NCBI GenBank assembly: GCA_016870995.1
Contig: VFZU01000001.1
Coordinates: 1 to 64,000 of the forward strand
Origin: Acidobacteriota bacterium
Lineage (GTDB): Bacteria; Acidobacteriota; Terriglobia; Bryobacterales; Bryobacteraceae
Reading direction: 5' to 3'
Length of the DNA stretch: 64,000 bases
Part shown: positions 1 to 9,191 of the stretch, one piece after another
How the letters are laid out: every line of letters starts with the position of its first letter
Numbering within the stretch: the first letter of the stretch is position 1
Notes under the pieces: generated by a model
Told to the model about the DNA's origin: nothing
The model's database searches: none
What the model saw: the letters and a program-made list of their open reading frames with translations, nothing else
Translations under genes and position numbers: made by a program

Positions 1-424
1 CCTCGATGGGAAACTCGCCCAGGCGCAACCCATGGCAGCATGAAGTAACCACTTCTTCACCCGAGGCCCGCAACCCTCGCTGTCCAGAGATCATCCGCTA
101 AATACACCTCATCAATGGTGAATGGGTCTGTCGCGCAAGATGTTTCACCTTCGCACGCTGCGGCGAAAGAGGTTGAAGCGTTATGGAGTGAGCTTCGTTT
201 GCGCGCGTGAGAAATAAAAGAAGTTAGCATAGAGTGATAGTGATTTTTAACACTAAAATTAAAACATTCTAGTGCGAAAGGAAGGCGACGATGCCGGAGG
301 TCTGGCGAACCGCGTTGGCTGCGTGATCGGGGTCGGGTTCGATCGAGACGGCCGTTACCGAATTTGGTTTGACTCAGAAATTGCATCAGAGCCCAATTTG
401 CTATAGTCTTAATAAAAAGTTGCG

Positions 425-2344
425 ATGTTAAAAACGCTCCTCCTTTTCTCCGCCACGGCGATCGCACAGCCGATCCCTGGCCGTTACATCGTTGAACTAT
501 CCGGTGAACCCGCCGTTACCGTGCGAACGTCCGAAAGGCAATCGCGCCGCGCGGCGATTCAGACCGAGCAACGCGCCGCTGAGCGCGCCGTCACCTTGCG
601 AGGCGGCAGTGTTCTGATCACAATGGACACGACGCTCAACGCACTCGTGGTCCTGATCCCCGACTCGCGCGCCGCCGAGCTTCGCAACATCCCCGGTGTC
701 ACGCGAGTAGAGCAGGATCGCATGTACTGGGCCAAGCTCGATCGCGTATTGACCCTTAGCAACGTGCCTCAAGCTTGGGAAAAACTGGGCGGCGTCTCAA
801 AAGCCGGCCTCGGCGTTGGCGTTGCGATCCTCGACACCGGTATCGATACCGGCCACCCTGGTTTCAAGGATGATTCCTTGATCGAGCTTGCCGGCTACCC
901 CCGTGCTAGCAGTGCCGCAAACGAAAAATTGGTCACCAGAAAGGTGATCGTGGTCCGGTCCTACGAAGACTTGGCCAAGGACGAGGGCTACGGAACCGAC
1001 GCTGCCGACAACAACGGCCATGGCACCAATGCGGCCTGCGCATCGGCATGTATCGTTCACGAAACCAACATCGGAGTAATCGCGGGCGCGGCACCCAAGG
1101 CCTATCTTGGCGCCTACAAAGTACTCGGCGACAACGGCGGCGGTCCGAACTCGGTGATCTTAAAGGGCATCGACGACGCCGTGAAAGATGGCTTTGACGT
1201 ACTCAATCTCAGCCTCGGCGAGGATATCGCAGGCGACCCCGTCCACGATGCCCAAGTGCGCGCACTGAACCTTGCCGCCGATGCCGGTATCATTATTGTT
1301 GTCGCTGCCGGAAACGCCGGTCCCGACGAGAACACAATGAACTCCCCTGGCACTGCCGAAAAGGTTATCACCGTTGGTTCGTCGTCCAGCGATCGGTCTC
1401 TGGAATCCGGCAAACCCGAGCCGATCGACCCCGCTCGTCTCTCCGGATTCTCCAGCCGCGGCCCGAACCCGGGTAACGCTCTGAAGCCCGATATGACCGC
1501 GGTTGGTGACAACTTCTTCACCGCCACCACCCGCCGCAAGGACCCGGAGAAGTTCTACACACTTACCCAGGGCACCAGCTTCGCGACACCCACCGTCGCC
1601 GGTGCCGCAGCAACGCTGAAAGCCGCTCGACCCGGTCTTACGTCGGCAACTTACAGGAGCCTGCTGATCAACAGCTCCAGCGACATCAAGCAGGCTCCGA
1701 TCCGCCATCAAGGTGCTGGCCGGCTCGATTTGTCCGCCGCTCTTGATACCCCAATTGCCTTCGCACCCACCTCGGTTAAATTCGGCACTGGTGGCGCAGA
1801 GGCTACGTACATCCGTGAAATCACGGTTTCTAATTTGCTGAAGGAACCGGTCACCGTCGATCTCTCGATTCGCGGCTATGAGGGCAAGACATCGCCCACG
1901 CTCGATGCCCCCGCCAAACTGGAACTGCCCGCCGAGGGCTCCGCCAAGGTCACGCTCAAGTTCTCAGGCGAAGGTCTGGCTGGTGAGTATCAAGGCTACC
2001 TCATCGCCAAGAACAGCAAGAACGGACTCGAATCGCGGGTGCCCTACTGGTATGGCGCGCGGTCCAGTGTGGCAAAGGCGATTACGCTGCTCGATTTCAA
2101 GAGCGAAGGAGAAGAGGGTAAGGCGATGACTTTCGGCTGCCGCGTGGTCGACGCCTCGGGCATTGAAATTGTCGATGCGCGACTGACCGTCACCTCAATG
2201 TCGGGCGGCAAAGTTGTTGGCGTCGAAGCGCAGACCGGCAATCCCGGCGTGTTCCTGGTCGAACTCACACCCGCCAAAGGCGACAATGTATTTCAGTTTT
2301 CCGCGGGTGGAATTACCAGAACCGTCGAAATCACCGGCAAATGA
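425..2344 (+). CDS. S8 family serine peptidase (subtilase), secreted
   Basis: ORF 639 aa; N-terminal signal-like MLKTLLLFSATAIAQ; catalytic motifs AILDTGIDTGHPGF (Asp), NNGHGTN (His), AGNAGPDENT (Asn), GTSFATPTVAGAA (Ser). Confidence 0.95.
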   Translation: MLKTLLLFSATAIAQPIPGRYIVELSGEPAVTVRTSERQSRRAAIQTEQRAAERAVTLRGGSVLITMDTTLNALVVLIPDSRAAELRNIPGVTRVEQDRMYWAKLDRVLTLSNVPQAWEKLGGVSKAGLGVGVAILDTGIDTGHPGFKDDSLIELAGYPRASSAANEKLVTRKVIVVRSYEDLAKDEGYGTDAADNNGHGTNAACASACIVHETNIGVIAGAAPKAYLGAYKVLGDNGGGPNSVILKGIDDAVKDGFDVLNLSLGEDIAGDPVHDAQVRALNLAADAGIIIVVAAGNAGPDENTMNSPGTAEKVITVGSSSSDRSLESGKPEPIDPARLSGFSSRGPNPGNALKPDMTAVGDNFFTATTRRKDPEKFYTLTQGTSFATPTVAGAAATLKAARPGLTSATYRSLLINSSSDIKQAPIRHQGAGRLDLSAALDTPIAFAPTSVKFGTGGAEATYIREITVSNLLKEPVTVDLSIRGYEGKTSPTLDAPAKLELPAEGSAKVTLKFSGEGLAGEYQGYLIAKNSKNGLESRVPYWYGARSSVAKAITLLDFKSEGEEGKAMTFGCRVVDASGIEIVDARLTVTSMSGGKVVGVEAQTGNPGVFLVELTPAKGDNVFQFSAGGITRTVEITGK

Positions 2345-2789
2345 TCACTCTGCGGGCGGCTGAGGCTTGTAACCATTCGCCGAAAGAAACGCACGGGCCT
2401 CTTCCGCCTTTTCGATCAGCACATAAAAAAACGCCCCAGTACGCGTCGTCCGGAACAGGAAACCGCCCTAACACTCGTCGGCTTTGACGTAGTAATCCCA
2501 GCCGGCTTCGGTCAATAGCGTCTCCAGACTCTGCGCGTCGGCCAACCGTTTGCCGACATAGATCAAATCTAGTTCGCGCTCTCCGAAAAACTCGTCGTCA
2601 CGCCGCATCGGCTTCTTCTTGCCGAGCATCGTCAGCATCCGCGCGCGGAACGCCGTCCCCGCTTCCGGGTCATTGCGATTGATGTAAGCTTCGTACCTTT
2701 TCGCCACCGCTTCGAGGTTTCGATACAACCCCGGATTCTTGAACGCCGCGCGGTACTCAGCCAAAATCGGCTCCAGCCGGCAGTAGACC
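2345..2789 (-). pseudogene. Small conserved protein remnant; in-frame TAG and 5' end truncated by the IS3 element
   Basis: ORF 2468..2764 ends YYVKADEC-TAG. The same frame continues for 40 codons, GGFLFRTTRTGAFFYVLIEKAEEARAFLSANGYKPQPPAE, to TGA at 2345. The frame is also open upstream (VYCRLEPILAEYR) up to the IS inverted repeat at 2790. Confidence 0.7.
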
Positions 2790-2850
2790 TGACCTGCTTC
2801 CCGAAAACTATACTAGCCTAAACTGAAAAGGCAGGAAAGGAGGAGGAGCG

Positions 2851-3144
2851 ATGAGAAAGAGCCAATACACGGAAGAGCAAATTCATGGAGCAGTGAAGCA
2901 GCTTGAAGCGGGACGAACAGCACAGGAGGTTGGGAGGGAGATGGGGGTGTCCGTTGGGACGCTTTACAACTGGAAGGCGAAAGACGGAGGGCTAGAAATC
3001 GGCGAGGCAAAGCGACTGAATGAGCTGGCGGATGAGAACAGCCGGCTCAAACGGCTGGTGGCCGATTTGAGCCTGGACCGGGAAGCACTGAAGTGGGTGA
3101 TTGAAAAAAACGGATGGAGCTCACAGCTGAGCGCGAAGAAGTAA
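2851..3144 (+). CDS. IS3-family transposase OrfA (HTH)
   Basis: 97 aa, RKSQYTEEQIHGAVKQLEAG...GVSVGTLYNWKAKDGG...ENSRLKRLVADLSLDREALK; typical IS3/IS911 HTH plus leucine-zipper OrfA. Confidence 0.93.
   Translation: MRKSQYTEEQIHGAVKQLEAGRTAQEVGREMGVSVGTLYNWKAKDGGLEIGEAKRLNELADENSRLKRLVADLSLDREALKWVIEKNGWSSQLSAKK
3105..3111 (+). promoter_or_regulatory. Programmed -1 ribosomal frameshift slippery heptamer A_AAA_AAC
   Basis: orfA codons GAA AAA AAC (3103-3111); the -1 frame has TGA at 3102-3104 and then stays open through orfB. Confidence 0.8.
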
Positions 3145-3983
3145 AGGCGCTACGGGAGCGATTCACGGAGATGAGTGAACGCAGGGCATGTGAGTTGATT
3201 GGAATCCGACGGAGCAGCTACCGATATCAAAGCCGCAAGCGAGCAAGCGATGAGGAGCTGAGTGGGAAGCTTAAGGAACTGGCAAAGGAGCGGCTAAGAT
3301 TTGGCTATCGCAGGTTGGCGGTGCTGATGCAGCGAGAAAGCGATCAACCGATCAACATCAAGCGAGTGAGACGGCTTTACACAGCGGCAGGCTTGAAGCT
3401 GCGGCCAGTGCGGCGCAAGAAGTTGAGGCGTGAGGCGATACCGCTGATTCGACTCAGCAAGGCGAATCAAGAGTGGGCCATGGATTTTGTTCACGACGCG
3501 GCGGGCAATGGGCAACAACTGCGGTTCTTTACGTTGGTGGATCAATATACGCGGGAGTGTTTGGCGCTGGCGGTTGACACTTCGATGCCAAGCCAGCGTG
3601 TGATCCGCGAGCTATCGGCGGTGATCGAAAGGCGCGGAAAGCCACAAAGAATCCGCATGGGCAATGGAAGCGAATTCACCAGCCGGAGCTTTATGGCCTG
3701 GTGCATCGAACAGAAGATTGAGATGGTTCACATCCGGCCGGGAAAGCCCATCAAGAATGGACATTGCGAGAGCTTTAACGGCAGGCTGCGCGAAGAGTTC
3801 TTGAACGTGAATCAATTTGTGAACTTATGGGAGGCTCGGCGTATGGCGCAGGCATGGATGTTGGATTACAACGAGCAACGGCCGCATAGCAGTTTGGACT
3901 ACAGGACTCCAAAGGAGTTTGCAGCTGTCCTTGCAGCCTCTCTCATGTCTGCCACAGGGCAAGCTTGCCCCGCGGCCACCTAG
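3114..3983 (+). CDS. IS3-family transposase OrfB (rve integrase core), probably made by -1 frameshift as OrfAB; catalytic Asp2 substituted
   Basis: WAMDFVHDAAGN...RIRMGNGSEFTS...RPGKPIKNGHCESFNGRLREEFLN; overlaps orfA in the -1 frame with A_AAA_AAC at 3105-3111. Confidence 0.92.
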   Translation: MELTAEREEVKALRERFTEMSERRACELIGIRRSSYRYQSRKRASDEELSGKLKELAKERLRFGYRRLAVLMQRESDQPINIKRVRRLYTAAGLKLRPVRRKKLRREAIPLIRLSKANQEWAMDFVHDAAGNGQQLRFFTLVDQYTRECLALAVDTSMPSQRVIRELSAVIERRGKPQRIRMGNGSEFTSRSFMAWCIEQKIEMVHIRPGKPIKNGHCESFNGRLREEFLNVNQFVNLWEARRMAQAWMLDYNEQRPHSSLDYRTPKEFAAVLAASLMSATGQACPAAT

Positions 3984-4338
3984 GGAAAACTCTGGAATGT
4001 TAACTTAACAATAATCGTTGGTACAAAATTTGGGAGCAGGTCACTTGGAATTATTCAATTCAGCCAGTTCGTACAATTTGCTTATTTGCAGGTTCTCGAC
4101 CTGCTGAGTAGAGTCGCCTTCATGCTGCATGGCGTTGGCGAAGCGAACTCGTTTGTGAAGTGGTCATTCAGAGTTGCACCCAACCCCCTGCCGGTCTTTT
4201 CGCAGTGAAATGTAAGGCAGTTGCACTGGCGTCATACTGCGTGTTTAGCAATCGGGATCGATTGTTGTCCCGCATGAACCTGTTTTATGTAGGCCTGATC
4301 GCGTGGAATCTGGTTTGTCTGGTGCTTTCGCGCAATCT

Positions 4339-4971
4339 TTAACACTTGCGCAAGACTGCGAGCACGCGGCCCTGTACGCTGACAATGTTTTGCGGGACCC
4401 GAATCGGCTCCATTGAGGAGTTGGCGGGCTGCAAGCGGACGATCTCGCCCGCTTCCCGATAGAAACGCTTCAGTGTGGTATCCATGCCATCCACCAGTGC
4501 CACGACGATATCGCCGTCCCGTACGGAGTGCACCTTCTCCACCAGCACAAAATCGCCGCTGCAGATGTGGTCTTCAATCATGGAATCACCACGAACCTGT
4601 AGGGCGTAGGTGCTCTCGTCACCGATGAAATCCCGGAAGGCAAGAGTTTCCTGATTGGCGACGCTTTCTACTGGCATGCCTGCGGCGATGCGACCGAGCA
4701 GCGGCACTTCGAGATCGGTCGCGACGGGTGCAGCGGAGTAGCTGCGGCGTTCGTCGAGATACTTCGGCGAAATCTCGAGAGACCGGCTCTGGTTGAAGCC
4801 GCGCTTCAAGTAGCCTTTGGTTTCAAGAGAGTGGATGTGCTTGTGCACCGTGGCCAGCGACGTGAGTTTCATCCCAGAGGCAATTTCTTCGTAGCTTGGC
4901 GAGTAGCCGTGCTTTTCAATGAAGGTTGCCAAGAAATCGAGTAGGTCTTTTTGACGCCGCGTGAGTGCCAT
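4339..4971 (-). CDS. lexA: LexA repressor
   Basis: N-terminal wHTH MALTRRQKDLLDFLATFIEKHGYSPSYEEIASGMKLTSLATVHKHIHSLETKGYL; cleavage site LGRIAAGMPV; GDSMIEDHICSGDFVLV (Ser) and DTTLKRFYRE (Lys). Confidence 0.97.
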   Translation of the reverse strand: MALTRRQKDLLDFLATFIEKHGYSPSYEEIASGMKLTSLATVHKHIHSLETKGYLKRGFNQSRSLEISPKYLDERRSYSAAPVATDLEVPLLGRIAAGMPVESVANQETLAFRDFIGDESTYALQVRGDSMIEDHICSGDFVLVEKVHSVRDGDIVVALVDGMDTTLKRFYREAGEIVRLQPANSSMEPIRVPQNIVSVQGRVLAVLRKC

Positions 4972-4984
4972 GCCGATATCTTAG

Positions 4985-5019
4985 GCGAAGAAAGAACGAA
5001 TTTCAAGTGAAATCTTCGC
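4985..5019. promoter_or_regulatory. Nested inverted repeat upstream of lexA (candidate operator)
   Basis: gcgaag...ATTTCA-AG-TGAAAT...cttcgc; the inner palindrome 5000-5013 lies about 30 bp 5' of the lexA ATG. Confidence 0.35.
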
Positions 5020-5021
5020 TT

Positions 5022-6146
5022 TTAATTCGCCGCGCCGGAGGCCATAGCGATGAAATTCGCTTTTGCTTCAGCGTTGCCTGAGCCGCCTTGCACCATGAAA
5101 ACGCCGATCAGTTGCTTGTCGGAGTTAATCCAGCCGTGAGTGCCAAAGGCTCCGCCATGGCCGAAGGTGCCGATGGACCAGAGCATGGCGGCTGCGGCGG
5201 GGTCCTTGGCGACTTCCCAGGTGAGGCCGAAAGCAGCTCCCGTGCTGTGGCCGGCCTTCAGATCGCCCGTCTGAATCATGGTCATGGCCTTGACGCTGGC
5301 CGCAGACAGATAGCGCTTGCCGCTAGCGGTGCCGCGGTTCAACATCATTTGGTAAAACTTCGAAAGGTCTTCGGCGGTGGAATACAAGCCGAACTCTGGG
5401 GCGGGATAAATCGCGCCGGCGCGCAGATTGCGTGAATCCCCACCGAGGGTGGTGTGCGGGCAGGGCGAGAGTTTGCCTTCTTTCGTGCAGTAGTTCACAA
5501 CAATGCGGTCCTTCTTGCTTGCTGGCGGGAAGAAGAAGGTATCCTGCATGCCAAGCGGCTCGAGGATTCGTTTCGCGATGAAGTTTTCATACTTCATTCC
5601 GCTGGTGACCTCGATCAGCCGCCCGAGTGTGGCGATGCCCATGTTTGAGTAGACCCACTTCTGGCCGGGCTCCTGCAGCAAAGGCACTGTGGCGTAGGTC
5701 TTGACCGCGTCCTCGAGGCTGATTTTCATTGAGAAATACCATTCCATTTTTTCGCCGGGCGGATTGGCCGCCATCCCCGAGGTGTGCGTCATTAACTGCC
5801 GAACCAGGACGATGGGCTTGTCTTTGAACTCGGGCAAGTATTTGGCTACGGGGTCATGCAGGTTGAGCTTGCCCTCTTCGACCATCATCATGATGCCAAC
5901 GCCGGTGAAGGGCTTGGTCATGGACATGATCTGAAAGATCGAATCCTTGTGCGTGGGCTTGTTGTTTTCCTTGTCGGCCCATCCCGTCACTGCGAAATGA
6001 ACCAACTGGCCGCGCTCGACGATGAGCGAGACGGTGCCGTTGATGTGACCACGATCGACGTGGGCCTGGAGGCGGGGTTGGATGCGGGCGAGGGCTTCCG
6101 GGTCTGCGGCATGCAGGGCTGCGGCAAGAACGATAAAAGGAATCAT
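5022..6146 (-). CDS. Serine hydrolase / class C beta-lactamase family protein, secreted
   Basis: 374 aa; SxxK motif SMTKPF, YSNMG motif, GHGGAFGTHGW near the C-terminus; signal-like N-terminus. Confidence 0.92.
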   Translation of the reverse strand: MIPFIVLAAALHAADPEALARIQPRLQAHVDRGHINGTVSLIVERGQLVHFAVTGWADKENNKPTHKDSIFQIMSMTKPFTGVGIMMMVEEGKLNLHDPVAKYLPEFKDKPIVLVRQLMTHTSGMAANPPGEKMEWYFSMKISLEDAVKTYATVPLLQEPGQKWVYSNMGIATLGRLIEVTSGMKYENFIAKRILEPLGMQDTFFFPPASKKDRIVVNYCTKEGKLSPCPHTTLGGDSRNLRAGAIYPAPEFGLYSTAEDLSKFYQMMLNRGTASGKRYLSAASVKAMTMIQTGDLKAGHSTGAAFGLTWEVAKDPAAAAMLWSIGTFGHGGAFGTHGWINSDKQLIGVFMVQGGSGNAEAKANFIAMASGAAN

Positions 6147-6200
6147 TGGATTTTCCTCATCTTATACCGCCCTGCGTTGTAGTCTGAAAGAGAATTAACC

Positions 6201-7853
6201 ATGACTCGTCGTACGGCTTTGGCCGGTCTCACCGCTGCACCCGCGCTTGCTCAACAGCGAACATCCGATCCGCTTCAGATCGCCATTGGGCATAGCAACC
6301 GGGGCGTGGAATCGCTGCTGAAAGCACAGGTGATGGACCCGGCCAGCCGCTGGTACGGAATGCTGATCAATGGTTTCGGGATCCCGGTGCCCGCGTCGAT
6401 GGCGGGGATGTTCGATACCTACGGCGTGGCATTGATGCATCCGCAGTCGAAGTATTACCGGAACGCGGAAGTTTTTATCCGTCTCAAGATCACTGCCGCG
6501 CAGCTGCTGAAGAATCTGAGCTCTGGCGGATTCTATTCGAACCTCGATACGAACTTTAACTCGCCGCCTGATACTGCTTTTGGTGTTCGGGCTGCTGCGC
6601 AAGCGCTCTTGATCGCGAAACAGACGGGGAGCCGGGAAATCCTGGAAGTGATGAGCCCGTTTCTGAAGACGGCTGCGGATGGTTTGGCCGTCGGTGGGAT
6701 TCACACCCCCAACCATCGCTGGGTGTTGTGCGCGGCGCTGGCTCAAGTGAACGAAGTGCTGCCGAACCCTGCCTACGGCAGACGGATTGACCAGTGGCTT
6801 GCTGAAGGTATCGACATTGATGAGGATGGGCAGTTCACGGAGCGCTCGACTGGAGGCTACAACCCGATCATCGACAGTGCGCTGATTGCGATTGCAGAAA
6901 AACATAACCGACCGGAATTGTTTGACGATGTGCGGGCGAATTTGAACTCGTTGCTGTACCTGATTCAACCGAATGGGGAAGTGGTGACCGACTTTTCCCG
7001 TCGTCAGGATCAATTCACGATCGCTACGCCGATCAATTATTACTTCTCGCTGCACTATATGGCCCTGAAAGATAAGAACAAGGCTTGGGGTAATCTGGCG
7101 GCAAAGTATCGCGCCGATGCGATGGGACTTTCGACGGCGATGTTGTATCCGGATTTCCTGAAGCCGATCGAAACGGGTCCGCTGCCGACGAGTTATCGAC
7201 AGGATTTCAATCACAACAAGGTGACGCGCATCCGGCGCGGAGATCACTCGGCGACCGTGTTCTACAACGGATCCAACAGGGTGATGAATCTCTCGAAGGG
7301 CAAGGCTGTGGTTACCACGGTGCGTTTTATTAGCGCGTTCTTTGGCAAGGCTCAGTTCAAGAGTGTTGAGCACAAGCTGGATGGCGGGATGATCCAGATG
7401 AGCCAACGTCTTGATGGCCCTTACTATCAGCCCTTCATGCCCACGCGCAAGATCGATAGCGAGATGTGGGATTCCACGCAGAAATCGCGGCCGCGGACGG
7501 ATGTTTCGAAATACGAGCAGAGCGCGACTTTTGTTGAAGCAGAGGGTGGCTACGATCTGCGCATTCGTGCGAGCGGCACCGAGTGGGTGCCTGTGACCAT
7601 TGAGATTTCCTTCCGGGCTGGTGGGGCGCTGACCGGCGTGAAGCCAGTGCCCAATACTCCGGATTCTTACTTGATTGATGGCAAGGAAGCCCGCTATCGT
7701 GTGGGCAACGATGTGATTCGTGTGAGCCCTGGGTTGTCGGATCACCATTGGACTCGCGACATGCGATACATTGAGCCGAAGCTGCCTGGGCCGACGCTTT
7801 ATCTGTGCGGCTTTGCGCCGCTCGATCACACCATCCGATTCCGCTTTGCCTAA
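6201..7853 (+). CDS. Hypothetical secreted protein, possibly alpha/alpha-toroid (heparinase/lyase-like) architecture
   Basis: 550 aa ORF with Tat-like leader MTRRTALAGLTAAPALAQQ; helical N-terminal half, beta-rich C-terminal half. Family assignment is by impression only. Confidence 0.7.
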   Translation: MTRRTALAGLTAAPALAQQRTSDPLQIAIGHSNRGVESLLKAQVMDPASRWYGMLINGFGIPVPASMAGMFDTYGVALMHPQSKYYRNAEVFIRLKITAAQLLKNLSSGGFYSNLDTNFNSPPDTAFGVRAAAQALLIAKQTGSREILEVMSPFLKTAADGLAVGGIHTPNHRWVLCAALAQVNEVLPNPAYGRRIDQWLAEGIDIDEDGQFTERSTGGYNPIIDSALIAIAEKHNRPELFDDVRANLNSLLYLIQPNGEVVTDFSRRQDQFTIATPINYYFSLHYMALKDKNKAWGNLAAKYRADAMGLSTAMLYPDFLKPIETGPLPTSYRQDFNHNKVTRIRRGDHSATVFYNGSNRVMNLSKGKAVVTTVRFISAFFGKAQFKSVEHKLDGGMIQMSQRLDGPYYQPFMPTRKIDSEMWDSTQKSRPRTDVSKYEQSATFVEAEGGYDLRIRASGTEWVPVTIEISFRAGGALTGVKPVPNTPDSYLIDGKEARYRVGNDVIRVSPGLSDHHWTRDMRYIEPKLPGPTLYLCGFAPLDHTIRFRFA

Positions 7854-7862
7854 GGAGGCTCT

Positions 7863-9176
7863 ATGAACCGCAGAGGCTTTCTGTTTGCTCCGCTTCTGGC
7901 TCGTGCCGCGAAACGGAATCCGAACATCCTGCTGCGGAGTTCCTGGCAAAGCGTCAACATTGGCGATATTGGGCATACTCCGGGTGCGCTGAGCCTAATC
8001 GAGAAGTATTTGCCTGAAGCGCAAGTTACGCTCTGGCCGGGTGAGCTGGGACATGGAGCGCGTGAGCTGCTGACCCGTGGTTATCCGAAGCTGAAGATCG
8101 TTGAGGGGAAGCTGGACGCGCAGGGTAAGCCTGTAGAGGCGGAGCTGGCGAAAGTCTGGGAGCAGACGGATTTGTACTTGAGCGGGTCGGGCTCTGGGTT
8201 TCCGGCAAGCCAGCAGGCTGTTGCGTTTCTGAAGGCGACGGGCAAGCCGGTGGGGGTGTTTGGTGTTTCGAATGATCCGATCTCTGGACTGGGGCCGGGG
8301 AACGACCCCGAAGGTGGAACGCTGAAGAGTCTTCGTGAGCGGGCGCTTCAGTTGCCTGCCACGCATTTGAAGGACGATCTCCGCTACGTCATTGACCGGG
8401 CTCGGTTCTTCTTTTGCCGCGATACGATTACGCGCGACTATCTGAAGGCCCAGAAGGTGAAGACTCCCGTGCTTGAGTTTGGCCCGGATGCGCAGCTCGG
8501 GATGCATTTGCGGGATGCAGAGCGGGGGCTGGCGTGGTTGAAGGCCAACGGGCTTGAGCCACAAAAATTTATCGCTGTGATTCCCCGGCTGCGGTACACG
8601 CCGTATTACCTGATCCGCAAGGTGGCGCGGGTACCTGCGGACGATGTTCGGGATGCGATCAACGGGCGCACTGTTGAAGGAGACCACGCGAAGCTACGAG
8701 AGATGATGATCGCCTATGTGCGGCAAACCGGGCAGCGCGTGATGGTTTGCGCGGAGATGACGTATCAGGTGGAGCTCGGCAAGCGCGTACTGGTGGATCC
8801 GTTGCCGGAAGACGTTCGCAAGAATGTGGTGTGGCGCGACACGTACTGGCTGCCGGACGAAGCTGCCTCGATTTATGCGCGGGCGCAGGCTGTGGTGAGC
8901 GCTGAGTGTCATTCGCCGCTGATTGCGCTGCGTGCGGGCACTCCGACTTTTTATGTGCGCCAGCCTACGGACACCTGCAAGGGGCAGATGTATCGCGATA
9001 TCGGAGCGGACGACTGGTTTTTTGAAGTGGATGAAACCAGCGGAAGCGAGCTTTGGCAGCGCCTCGAAGGCATTGTGCGAAAGCCTGCGGCTGCCCGGGC
9101 GAAAGTGCAATCAATCATGAGAGGCGTCGAAGCCCGCCAGAAGCGCATGGTGGATGCGATTCGGGCGGCGGTCTAA
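7863..9176 (+). CDS. Polysaccharide pyruvyl transferase family protein
   Basis: 437 aa; SSWQSVNIGDIGHTPGALSLIEKYLPEAQVTLWPG N-terminus and late SAECHSPLIALRAGTPTFYVRQPTDTCKGQMYRDIG, typical of the PS_pyruv_trans fold; leader MNRRGFLFAPLLARAA. Confidence 0.85.
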   Translation: MNRRGFLFAPLLARAAKRNPNILLRSSWQSVNIGDIGHTPGALSLIEKYLPEAQVTLWPGELGHGARELLTRGYPKLKIVEGKLDAQGKPVEAELAKVWEQTDLYLSGSGSGFPASQQAVAFLKATGKPVGVFGVSNDPISGLGPGNDPEGGTLKSLRERALQLPATHLKDDLRYVIDRARFFFCRDTITRDYLKAQKVKTPVLEFGPDAQLGMHLRDAERGLAWLKANGLEPQKFIAVIPRLRYTPYYLIRKVARVPADDVRDAINGRTVEGDHAKLREMMIAYVRQTGQRVMVCAEMTYQVELGKRVLVDPLPEDVRKNVVWRDTYWLPDEAASIYARAQAVVSAECHSPLIALRAGTPTFYVRQPTDTCKGQMYRDIGADDWFFEVDETSGSELWQRLEGIVRKPAAARAKVQSIMRGVEARQKRMVDAIRAAV

Positions 9177-9191
9177 CCCTATACTTGTGGA

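Larger units (their letters stand above)
2790..4043 (+). mobile_element. IS3-family (IS407-like) insertion sequence
   Basis: orfA and orfB plus imperfect terminal inverted repeats: left TGACCTGCTTCCCGAAA at 2790, right end reverse complement TGACCTGCTCCCAAATT ending at 4043. Confidence 0.9.

Noticed and set aside
57-467. 136-aa minus-strand ORF at the window start
   Set aside because: No recognisable motif, overlaps the subtilase start and probable promoter region.
3294-3815. Antisense ORFs inside the IS3 transposase
   Set aside because: Shadow ORFs of orfB.
4160-4342. 60-aa ORF between the IS element and lexA
   Set aside because: Short, no homology signal recognised; overlaps the lexA stop. 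Not supported as a gene.
6195-7976. 593-aa minus-strand ORF spanning 6201..7853
   Set aside because: Fully antisense to a well-supported + strand gene; Arg/His-rich low-information translation typical of GC-driven shadow ORFs.
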